Shown here: piece after piece, positions 34,618 to 44,011 of the stretch
How the letters are laid out: each line of letters starts with the position of its first letter
Numbering within the stretch: position 1 is the first letter of the stretch
Assembly (NCBI GenBank): GCA_017560425.1
Contig: JAFZEX010000026.1
Location: 60,613-124,612, forward strand
Reading direction: 5' to 3'
From: Alistipes sp.
GTDB taxonomy: Bacteria > Bacteroidota > Bacteroidia > Bacteroidales > Rikenellaceae
DNA: 64,000 bases
Translations under genes and position numbers: made by a program
Notes under the pieces: model-generated
What the model was told of the DNA's origin: nothing
Databases searched by the model: none
Seen by the model: only the letters and a program-made list of their open reading frames with translations

Positions 34618-36078
34618 CTATTTTCGGGAGAATGCCCACAAGCCGAGTAGGCTTAGTGTGGCGTTTACGATAAGTATCTCGTAGCTAAACACATAGCCGC
34701 CGAGCCATGCTTGAGAATGTGTGGCAATAATATAGCTTAGTGCGGGTGAGGCGACAGCAACCAGGGGCATTGCCCAGCCACGCACCGAACGTCGGCTCAT
34801 AAGTCCGAAGGCGAACATGCCGAGCAGAGGTCCATAGGTGTAGCTCGCCATGGTGAATATCAGCGTGATAACGCCCATGCTACTCCAGCGACCAAAGGTC
34901 ATTATCACGCCACACATAGCCACAGCAATGAGTATATGCACACGGCGACGTAGTCGGCTGATAGCCTCGCTGCCCTCAGCGGAAGTGCTGTCGTGGCGAC
35001 GGTTAGCACCGAGGATATCTATTGTAAATGAGGTTGTTAGCGCCGTTAGTGCCGAGCCTGCCGACGAGTATGTCGAGGCAACAAGGCCAAGTAGAAAGGC
35101 AACGCCCACGATGGTGGGTAGTCCGCACTCGGTGGCTACAAAGCCGAAGAGGTCGTCGCCACGCTCCACGCTAAGGCCACGGCTATCGACAAAGGTGTAT
35201 AGCAGTGTGCCGAGCGAAAGGAAGAGGGCGATGACAACCATCTGAACCACAATAGATTGTATCATGCTACGCTGCGAGTCACGCTGATTGCGACACGACA
35301 GCATCGTCTGCATCATATCCTGATCGAGGCCCGTCATTGCCACAACGAGGAAGATGCCAGCGATAAACTGCTTCCAGAAGTAGCGTCTGTCAAGAGGGTT
35401 ATCAAGGAACAAAATCTGCGAGTAGTCGCTCCTGCTGATGGTGCTTAGTGCCTCGCCAAGGTTGAGTCCTAATGCTTTGATAACAAAGGTGATACATAGC
35501 ACGATGCTACTAACCATAAGTATGGTTTTGACCATCTCTACCCACACCACAGCACTCACGCCACCACGTCGTGTGTAGAGCCACACGAGAGCCATCATGA
35601 CCACCGCATTTACCCAAAAAGGTATGCCCCAGCGCTCGTAGAGCAGGCCCTGAAGCACGGCACATATGACAAAGGCACGCAACGATGCTGATAATAGCTT
35701 CGATATGAAGAATAGCCACGCTCCCGTGCGCTGTGCGGCGAGGTTGAAGCGCTTGTCGAGGTACTCGTATAGCGACACCACGCCCGTGCGGTAGTATAGC
35801 GGAATAAGCACGAAGGCGATTATGAGGTAGCCGACGAAGAAGCCGAGCGTAGTCTGCAGATAGCTGAAGCCGTCGGTGGCCACCGTGCCAGGCACCGAGA
35901 TATATGTAACGCCCGACATTGCTGCGCCCACCATGGCTATTGCTGCCACGCCACGTGGGGTGTTGCGGCCGCCCGTGAAGAATGCTGCCGAGCTATTACC
36001 ACGTGATGTCAGCCACGCCACGCCAAAGAGCAGGGCGAGGTACGAGGCAATGGTTATGACGATAGCGCCTAAGCTCAT
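34618..36078 (-). CDS. Sodium:solute symporter family transporter
   Basis: A 486-residue SSF transporter with about 13 membrane segments. Family marks include FFTGGRNTPRGVAAIAMVGAAMSG near the N-terminus, VSLYEYLDKRF, and VGVAFLLGLVASTYSSAGSALTALTTSF, the sodium-binding helix. It imports a small organic solute with sodium; the substrate is unknown. It lies three bases downstream of the FAD-dependent dehydrogenase gene and is probably translated from the same message. No clear terminator follows before the methyltransferase promoter. Confidence 0.85.
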   Translation of the reverse strand: MSLGAIVITIASYLALLFGVAWLTSRGNSSAAFFTGGRNTPRGVAAIAMVGAAMSGVTYISVPGTVATDGFSYLQTTLGFFVGYLIIAFVLIPLYYRTGVVSLYEYLDKRFNLAAQRTGAWLFFISKLLSASLRAFVICAVLQGLLYERWGIPFWVNAVVMMALVWLYTRRGGVSAVVWVEMVKTILMVSSIVLCITFVIKALGLNLGEALSTISRSDYSQILFLDNPLDRRYFWKQFIAGIFLVVAMTGLDQDMMQTMLSCRNQRDSQRSMIQSIVVQMVVIALFLSLGTLLYTFVDSRGLSVERGDDLFGFVATECGLPTIVGVAFLLGLVASTYSSAGSALTALTTSFTIDILGANRRHDSTSAEGSEAISRLRRRVHILIAVAMCGVIMTFGRWSSMGVITLIFTMASYTYGPLLGMFAFGLMSRRSVRGWAMPLVAVASPALSYIIATHSQAWLGGYVFSYEILIVNATLSLLGLWAFSRK

Positions 36079-36081
36079 TGA

Positions 36082-37647
36082 TTATAGGTTGTTTGCTTTG
36101 CAGTAGCGGGCAACGGCATCTGCCACACGCTCGCCGTCGAGGGCTGCCGAGACAATACCGCCAGCATATCCTGCACCCTCGCCCGCAGGGAATAGGCCTG
36201 CCACCTCGGTGTGCATAAGTGACTCAGCATCACGGGGTATGCGAACGGGGGTTGATGTTCGTGACTCCACGCCCACAACGATAGCCTCATCCGATACGAA
36301 GCCTCGCATCTTGCGGCCAAAGGTGGCGATGCCACTGCGTAGGCGAGCGCCTATCTCCTCGGGCATCCACACGTCGAGGCGTGATGCCTTGAGGCCTGGG
36401 ATATAGGATGTGCGGGGTAGCGAGTGCGATGCACGTCCTGCCACGAAGTCCGACACACGCTGTGCTGGGGCTACCTGCCTATCACCACTATGTAGGCGTG
36501 CAAGCTCCTCGAACTGCTGCTGGTAGCGTAGTCCTGCAAGCTCGCCCCACTGCTCACGCAGGTGTGCAAAGTCCTCGAGGCGCACCTCGGTTACGAGTCC
36601 CGAGTTGGCGAATGCCGAGTTACGACCACTTGGCGACATGCCGTTTACCACCGACTGCGTAGCATCGGTCATTGCAGGCACGATGAAGCCGCCAGGGCAC
36701 ATGCAGAAGGAGTATACGCCACGACCAGCCTCCTGGCTAACAAGCGAATAGCTTGCTGCAGGGAGCCACTCGCCACGTTCCTCACGGTGATACTGTATGC
36801 TGTCGATAAGTCGCTGTGGGTGCTCGATGCGTACGCCCATGGCAAAGGGCTTTGCCTCGATTGCTATGCCCTCGTTGTAGAGCATCTCATATATGTCACG
36901 TGCCGAGTGTCCTGTGGCAAGCACCACGGCAGCACCCTCTATTGTTGTGTCGCCCACCTTAACGCCTGTTATGCGGCCACGCTTAAGCACGAAGCCCGAT
37001 ACACGGCTCTCGAAGAGCACCTTGCCACCATGCTCCGTTATGGTGCGACAAATGTTCGATATGATGCGAGGCAGCTTGTCGGTGCCGATGTGTGGGTGTG
37101 CCTCGTAGAGGATTGTGGGGTTGGCACCATGCCACACAAGGGTCTGCAACGCCTTGTTGTAGTCGCCACGCTTCTTGCTGCGTGTGAAGAGCTTACCATC
37201 GGAGAATGTTCCTGCGCCACCCTCGCCAAAGGCGTAGTTCGAGTTAGGGTCGATCTCGCCACCTCGGTTTATCTGTGCAATGTCGTGCTTGCGTGATAGC
37301 ACCGACTTGCCACGCTCCAAGAGTATAGGCTTGTAGCCAAGCTCGATGAGGCGCAACGAGGCAAACAATCCCGCAGGACCTGAGCCCACCACTATAACCT
37401 CGGTGCCATGCTCCACAGATGGGTAGTCGAAGTGTAGTGGCGCAGGCTGTGGCTCCTGATCTACGTATATCTCGAGCGTAAGGTTTACCTTAGCCATGCG
37501 CTGACGAGCATCTATCGAGCGCTTTACCACACGTGCCAGGGCGATGTCGCTCTGACGAATGCCTATTGTGCGGGCAGCCTGTGCAACATAGAATTTCTCG
37601 TCGGCAGCCTGCTTTGGCGATAGCTGCAAGGTTATTGTCTTTGGCAT
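36082..37647 (-). CDS. Uncharacterised FAD-dependent dehydrogenase (COG2509 type)
   Basis: A 521-residue flavoprotein. Residues 1-90 form a ferredoxin-fold-like N-domain (TITLQLSPKQAADEKFY, then ALARVVKRSIDAR). The FAD dinucleotide motif is EVIVVGSGPAGLFASLRL; later comes VVLATGHSARDIYEML, and the end AGLFPAGEGAGYAGGIVSAA is typical of the NAD(FAD)-utilising dehydrogenase family COG2509. The reaction is unknown. It is first in a two-gene unit with the symporter, behind a full promoter whose -33 element lies in the loop of the upstream terminator. Confidence 0.88.
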   Translation of the reverse strand: MPKTITLQLSPKQAADEKFYVAQAARTIGIRQSDIALARVVKRSIDARQRMAKVNLTLEIYVDQEPQPAPLHFDYPSVEHGTEVIVVGSGPAGLFASLRLIELGYKPILLERGKSVLSRKHDIAQINRGGEIDPNSNYAFGEGGAGTFSDGKLFTRSKKRGDYNKALQTLVWHGANPTILYEAHPHIGTDKLPRIISNICRTITEHGGKVLFESRVSGFVLKRGRITGVKVGDTTIEGAAVVLATGHSARDIYEMLYNEGIAIEAKPFAMGVRIEHPQRLIDSIQYHREERGEWLPAASYSLVSQEAGRGVYSFCMCPGGFIVPAMTDATQSVVNGMSPSGRNSAFANSGLVTEVRLEDFAHLREQWGELAGLRYQQQFEELARLHSGDRQVAPAQRVSDFVAGRASHSLPRTSYIPGLKASRLDVWMPEEIGARLRSGIATFGRKMRGFVSDEAIVVGVESRTSTPVRIPRDAESLMHTEVAGLFPAGEGAGYAGGIVSAALDGERVADAVARYCKANNL

Positions 37648-37680
37648 AGTGTCTTTTCCTCTAAAAGTCTATTAATCACG

Positions 37681-37723
37681 CAAAGATATAAAAAAAACGC
37701 ATAAGAGACAATCTTATGCGTTT
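37681..37723 (-). promoter_or_regulatory. Overlapping terminator and promoter
   Basis: AAACGCATAAGA (37695-37706) and TCTTATGCGTTT (37712-37723) form a perfect 12-bp inverted repeat. Read on the minus strand, a run of T residues follows, so it terminates transcripts from the PAS/rel side. Its five-base loop contains TTG (37709-37711), and exactly 20 bases later stands TATCTTTG (37681-37688), the promoter of the FAD dehydrogenase gene. One DNA segment therefore encodes both signals. Confidence 0.75.
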
Positions 37724-37830
37724 ATGATGCGAAACTTTCGATAGAGCATTAATATACGTAGTTGTCAAAGTAAATGGATTACCATTTAAACTCAGACCAT
37801 AAACGCCATATTCTGGGGCTCTTTGTGTTG

Positions 37831-38172
37831 CTACTCCCTTACGTAGTGGGGCATGTCGGTGGGGATCTCGAGGGAGAACTCGACAAGGCCCGCTACCTCG
37901 CCTGACTCATGCCATGGGGTTTGGTAGATTAGCTTGCGGAGGCCTCGCTTCTCGATGGTGTAGGCGTTGTTCTCGCCATTGGTAATCAGGCGGTTGATGA
38001 TCTCGCGTGAGCGTGCCGAGTGGCATGGAATCATCGACTTGCCACGCATGTTGCCATTGACCTCCACAGAGCGCTTGTTCTGGTAGAGGATAACGCCATC
38101 AAGGTCGCAAACGGTGATTGCACATGTCTTGAGCGTGTCGCTCCATGGGGTGCGGATATCTTCAAAGTTCAT
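37831..38172 (-). CDS. Single PAS-domain protein
   Basis: A 113-residue protein consisting of one PAS fold: KTCAITVCDLDGVILYQNKRSVEVNG, then SAREIINRLI-like helices and a last strand EVAGLVEFSLEIP. No output domain is present. Such stand-alone PAS proteins may bind a small ligand or heme and signal by protein contact. It lies 16 bases downstream of the rel-type gene on the same strand, so a link to stringent-response regulation is possible but unproven. Confidence 0.8.
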   Translation of the reverse strand: MNFEDIRTPWSDTLKTCAITVCDLDGVILYQNKRSVEVNGNMRGKSMIPCHSARSREIINRLITNGENNAYTIEKRGLRKLIYQTPWHESGEVAGLVEFSLEIPTDMPHYVRE

Positions 38173-38188
38173 AGTATATTGGTTTTTA

Positions 38189-40402
38189 TTAGTTTATTCT
38201 GTATGCGTTTCTAACGCCCTTAATGCGGCGCAGGGAGTGTAGCAACATATCGACGATGTTGGCTCCTGTGACCTCCACGGCGAGCTGTGCCGCCACCGAG
38301 CCGTCGCCCTTAGGCGTGAAGTTGATGCCTCGCACCGAGAGCTTAAGCTCCTTGCTGGCAACATCCATGATGGTGGTTGCAAGGCCAGGGATGTCGGCTG
38401 CCGAGATGCCCACGGTGACACGGAATGCTCCCTGAGCACTGTCACGCCAGCGAGCCTCCATAACACGATATGGGTAGCGCTCACGCATGCGGCGGGCATT
38501 GGGGCAGTCGGTGCGGTGCACGGTGATGCCGGCATTTATGGTGATGAAGCCGAAGATGTCGTCGCCCTTGATAGGGTTGCAACACTTGCCCAATTTATAC
38601 TCTATATTATTAATCTTCTCGTCGATAATGAGGGCATCGCTTCGCTTTGTGCTCTCCTCGCCACGCTCCTCACGTAGGCGTGCCTTGCGCTCCTCGACCT
38701 CCTGGGCTGCTAAGCGGCGCTCCTCGTCGGCCTCGCCCGAGAGCCAGCGCTGGAGGATATCCTTAATTTGCGATATCTCAATCTTCTGATCGGCAATAGC
38801 CACATAGAGCTCGTTGCCACGCTTAATCCTAAAGTGCTTGCAGAGGTAGGCAACAGCCTCGTCGATGGCAACGTCTATCTTCCAATTCTTTATCTTGCGC
38901 TCGAGCTCCTCACGACCTAAGCGGGCATGCTTCTGCTTCTCCTCACGCAGGAATGCACGTATGCGGCTGCGGGCCTTCTGCGTGACGCAGTGGTTGAGCC
39001 AGTCGGCCTTGGGCGTTTGGTCCTTGCGGGTGAGCACCTCGCAGATGTCGCCATTGTGTAGCTGCTCCTTGATAGGAACAACACGACCACCCACCTTGCC
39101 ACCCACGCAGATGCCACCAAGCGAGGTGTGTATGTCGAAGGCGAAGTCCAAGACCGTGGCGCCCTCGGGGAGCTTGCGTATGTCGCCCGAAGGGGTAAAG
39201 ACGAAGATCTCGCCCGAGGCCTTAGCCTCGAAGCGCTGAGCAATAGACTCGGAGGTGGTGTCCTCCAACAGCTCACGAAGGCGACCAAGCCACGCCTCGG
39301 CACCCATGCCGCCCTGCTTAACGCCCTTATAGCGCCAATGTGCTGCGATGCCTCGCTCGGCAACCTCGTCCATGCGCTCGGTGCGTATCTGCACCTCGAC
39401 CCAGCGACCCTCGCCACCTAAGACCGTGGCGTGCAACGACTCGTAGCCATTGCTCTTGGGGATAGAGATCCAGTCACGCATGCGCTCGGTGTTTGGTGTG
39501 TAGAGGCTTGTGACATGTGAATATACTGTCCAGCATTGCGCCTTCTCACGCTCAACGGGGCAGTCAATAATTATGCGTAGGGCGAAGATGTCGTAGACAC
39601 CCTTGAAGTCTACCTTCTGCTTGCGCATCTTCTGAAAGATGGAGTAGACTGACTTGGTGCGGCTCTTGATATGATACTTTATGCCGTCGTCGTCGAGAAG
39701 CTTGCGCACGGGGCGTAGGAACTCCTCGATAAATGTCATGCGCTCCTGCTCGCTCTCCTTGAGCTCCTCGACAATGTGGTTGTACATCTCTGTCTCGAGG
39801 TGCTTCAATGATAGATCTTCGAGCTCGCTCTTGATGCTATACAAGCCGAGCTTGTGAGCAATCTGCGCATATAGGTTGAGGCTCTCCCAGCTCTTCTTGC
39901 GGCGCTTGCGCTCGGGGAACATGTCGAGTGAGCGCATAACCTCGAGGCGGTCGGCGAGCTTGATGAGTATGACACGTGGATCCTCGGAGTAGGACACGAT
40001 CATATCGCGAAAGTCTGAAGCCTGCTCCTTTGATGCCTTGAGCTTGATATCCGAGATTTTTGAGAGGGCAACAGCAATGCCGAGGGTCTCCTCGCCATAC
40101 TCTTGGCGTATGGTTGCGAGTAGCTCGTCGAGCGATGGGTCGTGCTCCTGAAAGGCTATGCGCACCACGTCGTGAATGATGGCGGCGATGGTCGAGTTAC
40201 GGCCAAGGCCTATCTCGTCAATGACGATGCGTGCCACAGCCACGCCATGGTCGAGCATGGGCGTAGAGTCGTAGCGGGTGATGCCATGAAGCCTCTCGTG
40301 GGCGAACTCCAGGGCGTGATCAACCATGTGTTGCGTGCGCTCCGAGAAGTTGGTCCTGACAAGCTCTCTGAGGGAGGTGTATCTCTCTAACGTGTTATTC
40401 AT
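38189..40402 (-). CDS. RelA/SpoT-family (p)ppGpp synthetase with degenerate hydrolase site
   Basis: A 737-residue long Rel homologue: HD domain (1-190), synthetase domain (about 220-380, with RDWISIPKSNGYESLHATV and HWRYKG), TGS domain (EIFVFTPSGDIRKLPEGATVLDFAFDIH), zinc-finger/helical region with a GKCCNPIKGDDIFGF motif and a C-terminal ACT domain. In the HD domain His52, His77, Asp78 and Asp151 are kept, but the E-D pair after HDxx is Arg81-Ile82 and the Asn of RLHNM is Val155. These residues are needed for ppGpp hydrolysis, so this is probably a synthetase-only, RelA-like enzyme. Its start overlaps the methyltransferase gene by eight bases. Confidence 0.92.
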   Translation of the reverse strand: MNNTLERYTSLRELVRTNFSERTQHMVDHALEFAHERLHGITRYDSTPMLDHGVAVARIVIDEIGLGRNSTIAAIIHDVVRIAFQEHDPSLDELLATIRQEYGEETLGIAVALSKISDIKLKASKEQASDFRDMIVSYSEDPRVILIKLADRLEVMRSLDMFPERKRRKKSWESLNLYAQIAHKLGLYSIKSELEDLSLKHLETEMYNHIVEELKESEQERMTFIEEFLRPVRKLLDDDGIKYHIKSRTKSVYSIFQKMRKQKVDFKGVYDIFALRIIIDCPVEREKAQCWTVYSHVTSLYTPNTERMRDWISIPKSNGYESLHATVLGGEGRWVEVQIRTERMDEVAERGIAAHWRYKGVKQGGMGAEAWLGRLRELLEDTTSESIAQRFEAKASGEIFVFTPSGDIRKLPEGATVLDFAFDIHTSLGGICVGGKVGGRVVPIKEQLHNGDICEVLTRKDQTPKADWLNHCVTQKARSRIRAFLREEKQKHARLGREELERKIKNWKIDVAIDEAVAYLCKHFRIKRGNELYVAIADQKIEISQIKDILQRWLSGEADEERRLAAQEVEERKARLREERGEESTKRSDALIIDEKINNIEYKLGKCCNPIKGDDIFGFITINAGITVHRTDCPNARRMRERYPYRVMEARWRDSAQGAFRVTVGISAADIPGLATTIMDVASKELKLSVRGINFTPKGDGSVAAQLAVEVTGANIVDMLLHSLRRIKGVRNAYRIN

Positions 40403-41207
40403 TTTTCACGGTTTGATCATCGTCTGATGACTCGGGCATAGGCTTATGAACGATGACAAGGTCGTCCTGCCCCGGTGCATAGAGGCGCTTCTCCCACTCG
40501 GTTAGGCGGCGAGCAAAGTCGCTACGCTCAACCTCGAAGCCTGCCTCACGTAGCCTATCGTCGTAGTCACGGCCATATACTCGGCGGTGGTCATACTGAC
40601 CAAAGAGGCGTGTACGCTCCTTAGGGTCGGTGATTGAGTCGTCCTCGTAGGTGATCTCACGCTCACGATCCTCAGGAACAAGGATTATGCCCCAGCCACC
40701 AGGCTTCAACACACGGTAGAGCTCCTGCATGGCACGGCGGTCGTCCTCGACATGCTCGAGAAGATGGTTACACATGAGCACATCTACCGAGTTGGCAGGC
40801 AGAGGAATATTCTGCACGTCGAAGTGCTGATCTGCCAATGGCGACTCGATGTCGGCTGTGATATAGTCCTTGCTCGAGCCATAGTTCTCACGGAAGTGGT
40901 TCATGAGCGATGGCTCGGGTGCGATGTGTAGGAGTCGTGGGTGGTTCTTGAAGAGGGTGGTGTTGCGCTCCATCCACAGCCATATCATGCGGTGGCGCTC
41001 CAACGACAAGCAGTTGGGGCAGAGCGCATTGTTGCGACCCTTGACATAGCCATAGGGCACAAAGTTGCGATAGCGGGCACCACAAATGGGGCACTCACGG
41101 CCTCGACCCTGATAAAAGAATCCTAATAGGGGCACTGCCCAGGTAGCCATGCGCTGTATGGTGCGACGGGGCACATGGTTAAGTATCCAACGAATAATGA
41201 ATCTCAT
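40395..41207 (-). CDS. SAM-dependent methyltransferase with N-terminal zinc ribbon
   Basis: A 270-residue protein. Residues 35-70 hold two Cys pairs (ECPICGARY and LCPNCLSLERHR), a zinc ribbon. The methyltransferase domain follows: LLHIAPEPS, YITADIES, SVDVLMCNHLLEHVEDDRRAMQELYRVLKPGG, the classic type-11 pattern. The substrate is unknown. It overlaps rel by eight bases and follows xseB by three, so it belongs to the xseAB-rel operon. The basic C-terminal part ends in an acidic tail. Confidence 0.85.
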   Translation of the reverse strand: MRFIIRWILNHVPRRTIQRMATWAVPLLGFFYQGRGRECPICGARYRNFVPYGYVKGRNNALCPNCLSLERHRMIWLWMERNTTLFKNHPRLLHIAPEPSLMNHFRENYGSSKDYITADIESPLADQHFDVQNIPLPANSVDVLMCNHLLEHVEDDRRAMQELYRVLKPGGWGIILVPEDREREITYEDDSITDPKERTRLFGQYDHRRVYGRDYDDRLREAGFEVERSDFARRLTEWEKRLYAPGQDDLVIVHKPMPESSDDDQTVKNE

Positions 41208-41210
41208 AGC

Positions 41211-41402
41211 TTATCCATTTATTAGTTTTTCGACCTCTTGTTCTGTTGTTGCAAGCATCTTGCGACACTCCGCAATAAGTTTTGTGGCACGTGCCACGGC
41301 GCTTGTGAGCTCGTCGATACTAAGCTCGCCAGAGCGTAGGCGTGCCAAGATGCTCTCCACCTCAGCCATAGCCTCGCTATATGTTAGTTTTTTTGTAGCC
41401 AT
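41211..41402 (-). CDS. xseB: Exodeoxyribonuclease VII small subunit
   Basis: A 63-residue helical protein (KLTYSEAMAEVESILARLRSGELSIDELTSAVARATKLI) with the XseB signature. Several copies bind each large subunit. Its ATG overlaps the xseA stop by one base. Exonuclease VII degrades single-stranded DNA from both ends. Confidence 0.93.
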   Translation of the reverse strand: MATKKLTYSEAMAEVESILARLRSGELSIDELTSAVARATKLIAECRKMLATTEQEVEKLING

Positions 41403-42673
41403 TATCTTAAGGTTTTGCTCGTTACATTTGCCTCAATTGTGCCTGTGGCGAGTTCTATATTAACGTCTGCACCAGGCTTAATATTTTGTATGTCTACCGC
41501 ACGACCATCACTGCCACGCACTATGGCGAAGCCTCGGCGGAGAATTATCTCAGGGTTGCTCTGCTCAACGACCATCAGATGTGAGCTTAGCTTCTGCTCC
41601 TCGCTACGTATCATGGTGCGAGCGAGGGTTGCGATGCTCTCCTCGATGCTCGTTAGGCGATGCTGCATGCTATTTACCGCAACTACCGACTGTCGGGCAA
41701 TTTCGGCACTATGACGCTCAAGCGTAAGGCGCTCGCTGTTGAGGCGTGATAGCACTATGTCACGTAGCGTGTAGCTATACTCCTCGATGGTTGCCATCTC
41801 CATCTCTGCCAGCTCGCAAAGGAGCGTTGCCACCGCTGTGGGGGTCTTACACGAGGTGTGAGCCACAAGGTCGGCAACCGACGTATCTTTGTCGTGTCCG
41901 ATGCCTGTGATAACGGGCAACGGAAACTGCGCTATGTGCGAGGCTATGCGGTAGGAGTCGAACAGGGCAAGGTCGCTAACCGAGCCGCCACCACGAATGA
42001 CCACCACGCAGTCGAACTCCTCCTCACGCTCGGCAACGAGGTGTAGCGCCTCGATGACGCTATCTTCAGCCATCTCGCCCTGCATGAGCGAGCCAAAGAG
42101 CTCGGTGCGGAAACGATATGCGCTGCGGCGAAGCTCGTTCATAAAGTCCTGATAGCCAGCTGCCGTAGCGCTCGACACAATGGCTATGCGCAGCATGGGG
42201 CGTGGCAGTTCTATCTCTCGGTTCATGTCCCACACGCCATCACGCTGAAGCTGTGCGATGCACTCACGGCGACGACGCTCAACCTCGCCGAGGGTGTACG
42301 ATGCGTCAATATCTACGATCTGCAACGAGAAGCCATATACCTCGTGGTAGGTGACCACAACACGTAGCAGAACGCCTATGCCTGTGCTGAGCGCTGCGCC
42401 CGTGGCCTCCTCGAACTTGCGAGATATGGTGGCATATGCCGACCTCCAAATGACACCTCGTGCCTCAGCACGTGGGGCTCCCTCGTTGTTGCCCTTCTCA
42501 ACAAGGTTGAGGTAGCAGTGGCCCGAGCGGTTTACCTTCATCTCCGAGATCTCGGCACTTATCCACACGGGGTCGCAAAAGCGACTCTCAAGCGTGGCTC
42601 GAACCATGAGTTGCAGGTCGAGGAGCGTGAGGTGCTCGTGTGATGATGTGGATATGTTAATAGGCTCAACCAT
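41402..42673 (-). CDS. xseA: Exodeoxyribonuclease VII large subunit
   Basis: A 423-residue catalytic subunit with N-terminal OB fold (VWISAEISEMKVNRSGHCYLNLVEKG) and the catalytic domain with VVVIRGGGSVSDLALFDSYRIA and FPLPVITGIGHDKDTSVADLVAHTSCKTPTAVA, whose Asp/His/Arg residues are characteristic. A coiled-coil region follows and the C-terminus has RRGFAIVRGSDGRAV. It is seven bases downstream of the TonB-like gene and overlaps xseB by one base. Confidence 0.96.
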   Translation of the reverse strand: MVEPINISTSSHEHLTLLDLQLMVRATLESRFCDPVWISAEISEMKVNRSGHCYLNLVEKGNNEGAPRAEARGVIWRSAYATISRKFEEATGAALSTGIGVLLRVVVTYHEVYGFSLQIVDIDASYTLGEVERRRRECIAQLQRDGVWDMNREIELPRPMLRIAIVSSATAAGYQDFMNELRRSAYRFRTELFGSLMQGEMAEDSVIEALHLVAEREEEFDCVVVIRGGGSVSDLALFDSYRIASHIAQFPLPVITGIGHDKDTSVADLVAHTSCKTPTAVATLLCELAEMEMATIEEYSYTLRDIVLSRLNSERLTLERHSAEIARQSVVAVNSMQHRLTSIEESIATLARTMIRSEEQKLSSHLMVVEQSNPEIILRRGFAIVRGSDGRAVDIQNIKPGADVNIELATGTIEANVTSKTLR

Positions 42674-42679
42674 ACTCAG

Positions 42680-43222
42680 TTACATTATTATTACGCCATG
42701 CTCGACGGGTAGCTGCTTGCCCTCGGGCAGAAGCAGGTTTACAAGCTCAGTGCTCTCAACGGCCTTGCCATTTTTTGTTGCGGGAGTCCAGCATGGTGAC
42801 ATGGCGATAGCCCTCTCAACACGCTTTTGGTATTGGCGTGAGGTTGATTGCAACACCTTGGCGATGGTTGCACGACCCTCGCTATCGACCGTGATGCGCA
42901 ACGACACACGCTCGGCGGGCATGTTCTTGTCCCACTTGACCTTGTGTTGTAGGTAGGTGGTGAAGTTGTTAAAGCCCTCGGCATTAAATAGTGCGGGGGT
43001 GTCGTACTTTAGCGTCACGATGATGACACCCTCCGATGCCTCGATGCCCCACTTCTCGATAGTCTCCTCGGTGGCAGGAAGCACGTCGATGCGCTCGATA
43101 TTCGCCTGCTCGATATGCTCGATGCTCTCCACACGTGTGCCATTGACAACATACAATGGACCTCGAGCACTAAGTGTCATAGTGCTGAGCGTGAGGAGTA
43201 TGCCGAGGAGTAGGTGGCGCAT
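42680..43222 (-). CDS. Exported TonB-C domain protein with receptor-plug-like segment
   Basis: A 180-residue protein with a signal peptide (MRHLLLGILLTLSTMTLSA). Residues 20-75 resemble the plug motif of SusC-type receptors (PLYVVNGTRVESIEHIEQANIERIDVLPA, then GVIIVTLK). Residues 80-165 are a TonB C-terminal-like domain (FTTYLQHKVKWDKNMPAERVSLRITVDSEG, ending SPCWTPATKNGKAV). The same pairing is seen in Bacteroidetes M56/BlaR proteins, but here without peptidase or membrane helices. Role unknown. It is packed between xseA and the DUF2490 gene (four-base gap). Confidence 0.75.
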   Translation of the reverse strand: MRHLLLGILLTLSTMTLSARGPLYVVNGTRVESIEHIEQANIERIDVLPATEETIEKWGIEASEGVIIVTLKYDTPALFNAEGFNNFTTYLQHKVKWDKNMPAERVSLRITVDSEGRATIAKVLQSTSRQYQKRVERAIAMSPCWTPATKNGKAVESTELVNLLLPEGKQLPVEHGVIIM

Positions 43223-43225
43223 GGC

Positions 43226-44002
43226 TTATAGCTTGAATTTGTATGATATGCCGAATATGTGGCGCATCTCGTTTTCTTGAACAACGCTCTTAAGGTCGCC
43301 TTTATTGCCCTTATAATCAATATTATAGCTTCGGTCGTAGTCGAAGTAGTAGTAGAAGTCGAGGCGGTGGTTGCGTGTAACACGGAACTTTGCACCGACA
43401 CCTGCACGATAGCGTGTTATGTAGTTGTCGATAGAGTAGGGGTCACGCTTGTAGTTGAGCACCACGGCGGGCGAGTTGAGCGTGTTGTTTAGCTCGAAGA
43501 GCAGATATGGGGTCCACTTCGAGTGGCGAATGTTGTACTCGGCAGTTAGGCGTGAGCGGAGAATTAGCTCGGGGTTCATCTTCTCGTAGCGGTTTACCGA
43601 GTCGGTGCGGAATGTTGTCTGCAAGCGCTCACGTAGCGAGAACTCAAATCGTCCTACCTTGACATTGCCCTCGAGATTTAGGTTGGCACGGTGGCGAGGA
43701 CGCTCCCATGCCCCTGGCTCGTGGGTGTTGATTAGCTGATAGTCAGCGCCGATGTTGAAATATTTACATGCCTCATACTCAAGGCCTATGCCTGTCTGAA
43801 TGCGGTCTACGGTCGAGAAGTCGTTCTTGAGGCGCATCTCGAGCGACGCCTCAAGAGATAGATCCTTGGCAACCTCCCACTCGAAGGCTCCGCCCAAACG
43901 ACCACGAACATCGCTGTCGTTGGTTACGCCAGGAATAATGTTCTGCGCCGAGAGTGTGATGCTACCAAGTAGCAGTGCGATGCTGAATAAAACCTTTTTC
44001 AT
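43226..44002 (-). CDS. DUF2490 outer-membrane beta-barrel protein
   Basis: A 258-residue exported protein (signal MKKVLFSIALLLGSITLSAQ) whose mature part is a run of amphipathic strands (SLEASLEMRLKNDFSTVDRIQTGIGLEY, FEFSLRERLQTTFRT, HRLDFYYYFDYDRSYN) ending with HIFGISYKFKL, a typical outer-membrane barrel end. The pattern is that of DUF2490. It is ten bases from the DUF4956 gene and likely forms one operon with the VTC protein. Confidence 0.8.
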   Translation of the reverse strand: MKKVLFSIALLLGSITLSAQNIIPGVTNDSDVRGRLGGAFEWEVAKDLSLEASLEMRLKNDFSTVDRIQTGIGLEYEACKYFNIGADYQLINTHEPGAWERPRHRANLNLEGNVKVGRFEFSLRERLQTTFRTDSVNRYEKMNPELILRSRLTAEYNIRHSKWTPYLLFELNNTLNSPAVVLNYKRDPYSIDNYITRYRAGVGAKFRVTRNHRLDFYYYFDYDRSYNIDYKGNKGDLKSVVQENEMRHIFGISYKFKL

Positions 44003-44011
44003 AGCGGGGCG

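Noticed and set aside
36562-37296. Long plus-strand ORF (244 codons) opposite the FAD dehydrogenase
   Set aside because: It has no domain, Cys/His-rich random-looking composition, and the opposite strand encodes a well-supported flavoprotein.
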